A model generated the notes under the pieces. It was not told where the DNA came from. It was given only the letters and a program-made list of their open reading frames with translations, and ran no database searches. A program made the translations under genes and the position numbers. Below, in pieces: positions 63,401 through 64,000 of a stretch of 64,000 nucleotides of DNA (position 1 is the stretch's first letter; every line of letters starts with the position of its first letter). Origin of the DNA: Oerskovia paurometabola (GTDB lineage Bacteria; Actinomycetota; Actinomycetes; Actinomycetales; Cellulomonadaceae); the NCBI RefSeq assembly GCF_016907365.1, contig NZ_JAFBBV010000001.1, positions 1,860,001-1,924,000 on the forward strand. The letters are read 5' to 3'.

Positions 63401-64000
63401 TCAGGACAGCACGCGCAGCTTGACGGTCGCGTCCATGGCCTGCAGCTCGTCGATGGCCGCGGGCAGGAGCTCTGCGCCGACGTCGGTCACCACGTAGCCG
63501 AGCTCGCCACGCGTCGCGAGCATCTGGCCCTCGATGTTCGTGCCGTGCTCGGCGAGGACCGCGTTCACGGCCGCGAGCACGCCCGGGGTGTTGCGGTGCA
63601 GGTGGGCGATCCGGCTGACGCCCGTGCTCTGCTCGAGCGCGAGGTTCGGCATGTTGACGCTGAGGGTCGTCGACCCGGTCGCGAGGTAGTCGCGGAGCTT
63701 CCCGGCGACGAACTGGCCGATGGACTCCTGCGCCTCCTCGGTCGAGCCGCCGATGTGCGGGGTGAGGATGACGTTCGGCAGGCCGCGCAGCTCCGAGTCG
63801 AAGTGGTCGCCGCGCTTCTTGGGCTCCTCGGGGAACACGTCGATGGCTGCGCCCGACAGGTGCCCGGAGAGGATCGCCTCGCGCAGCGCGACGGTGTCGA
63901 CGACGAAGCCGCGCGAGAGATTGAGCAGGATCGAGCCCTGGCGCATGCGCGAGAGCTGCTTCTCGCCGAACAGGCCGGCGTTGCCACCGCGCCCGTCGAC
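63401..64000 (-). CDS. serA: D-3-phosphoglycerate dehydrogenase, 3' part
   Basis: The C-terminal 199 residues of a SerA protein; the start lies beyond the window. The end of the NAD domain shows GRGGNAGLFGEKQLSRM, then SILLNLSRGFVVDT, SGAAIDVFPEEPKKRG and VILTPHIGGSTEEAQ with the catalytic His. An ACT domain follows (IAHLHRNTPGVLAAVNAVLA, GTNIEGQMLATRGELGYVV), the serine-feedback site. This layout, without the intervening domain, matches the shorter E. coli-type SerA, which makes the first step of serine synthesis from 3-phosphoglycerate. It is convergent with DUF5302. Confidence 0.93.
   Translation of the reverse strand, partial: VDGRGGNAGLFGEKQLSRMRQGSILLNLSRGFVVDTVALREAILSGHLSGAAIDVFPEEPKKRGDHFDSELRGLPNVILTPHIGGSTEEAQESIGQFVAGKLRDYLATGSTTLSVNMPNLALEQSTGVSRIAHLHRNTPGVLAAVNAVLAEHGTNIEGQMLATRGELGYVVTDVGAELLPAAIDELQAMDATVKLRVLS

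Overview
The window is a 64 kb piece of a high-GC actinobacterial chromosome. GTG starts are frequent, and gene order follows the conserved actinobacterial blocks rpsO-pnp-M16 protease-dapB, dapA-rnj-ftsK, pgsA-cinA-clgR, lhr-nei, recA-recX-gluDCBA-miaB and miaA-dapF-hflX-dinG-lexA-LysM-nrdR. The cluster resembles the recA/miaB/lexA neighbourhood of mycobacteria. Protein character and the rnj-ftsK linkage point to Micrococcales, probably Cellulomonadaceae or Promicromonosporaceae; this placement is inference. No tRNA, rRNA, IS element, prophage or CRISPR array was seen.

Layout. 1-2.1 kb: 3' end of an RHS/Hint polymorphic toxin and its likely immunity gene, with visibly lower GC. 2.2-6.3 kb: an FtsX-type ABC exporter divergent from a NarL-type two-component system. 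6.3-11.9 kb: rpsO, pnp, an M16 peptidase, dapB and a membrane protein. 11.9-15.2 kb: a minus-strand group (acetyltransferase; azlC/azlD with an aldehyde dehydrogenase). 15.3-18 kb: dapA and RNase J. 18-21.1 kb: a TetR repressor with a clear operator in front of a four-helix membrane protein, two immunity-type proteins (Imm51-like, SUKH-like) and a metallo-beta-lactamase-fold hydrolase. 21.3-27.4 kb: ftsK, a CapA-like protein, pgsA, cinA, clgR. 27.4-36.9 kb: nei, lhr, DUF3046, a membrane-anchored phosphodiesterase and a second metallo-hydrolase. 37-43 kb: recA, recX and the glutamate ABC transporter. 43-53.6 kb: miaB, then three YbjN-family paralogues, one translationally coupled to an HSP90-like ATPase and a large repeat protein, then miaA and dapF. 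53.7-64 kb: a methyltransferase, hflX, dinG, ldh, lexA, an SOS-controlled LysM protein, nrdR, an aldo-keto reductase, DUF5302 and the 3' part of serA.

Three patterns stand out. First, about twenty genes start exactly 6 or 7 nt after a TANNNT-like -10 box, so leaderless transcription appears to be the rule here and settles many start codons. Second, LexA boxes lie before recA, lexA and the LysM gene (two in tandem), giving a local SOS regulon. Third, a gene-free stretch near 61.0-61.2 kb has a promoter overlapped by an iron-box-like (DtxR/IdeR) palindrome, followed by four hairpins of which the last looks like a terminator: a candidate iron-regulated small RNA. The best candidates for under-described biology are this RNA and the YbjN/HSP90-like/repeat-protein operon.
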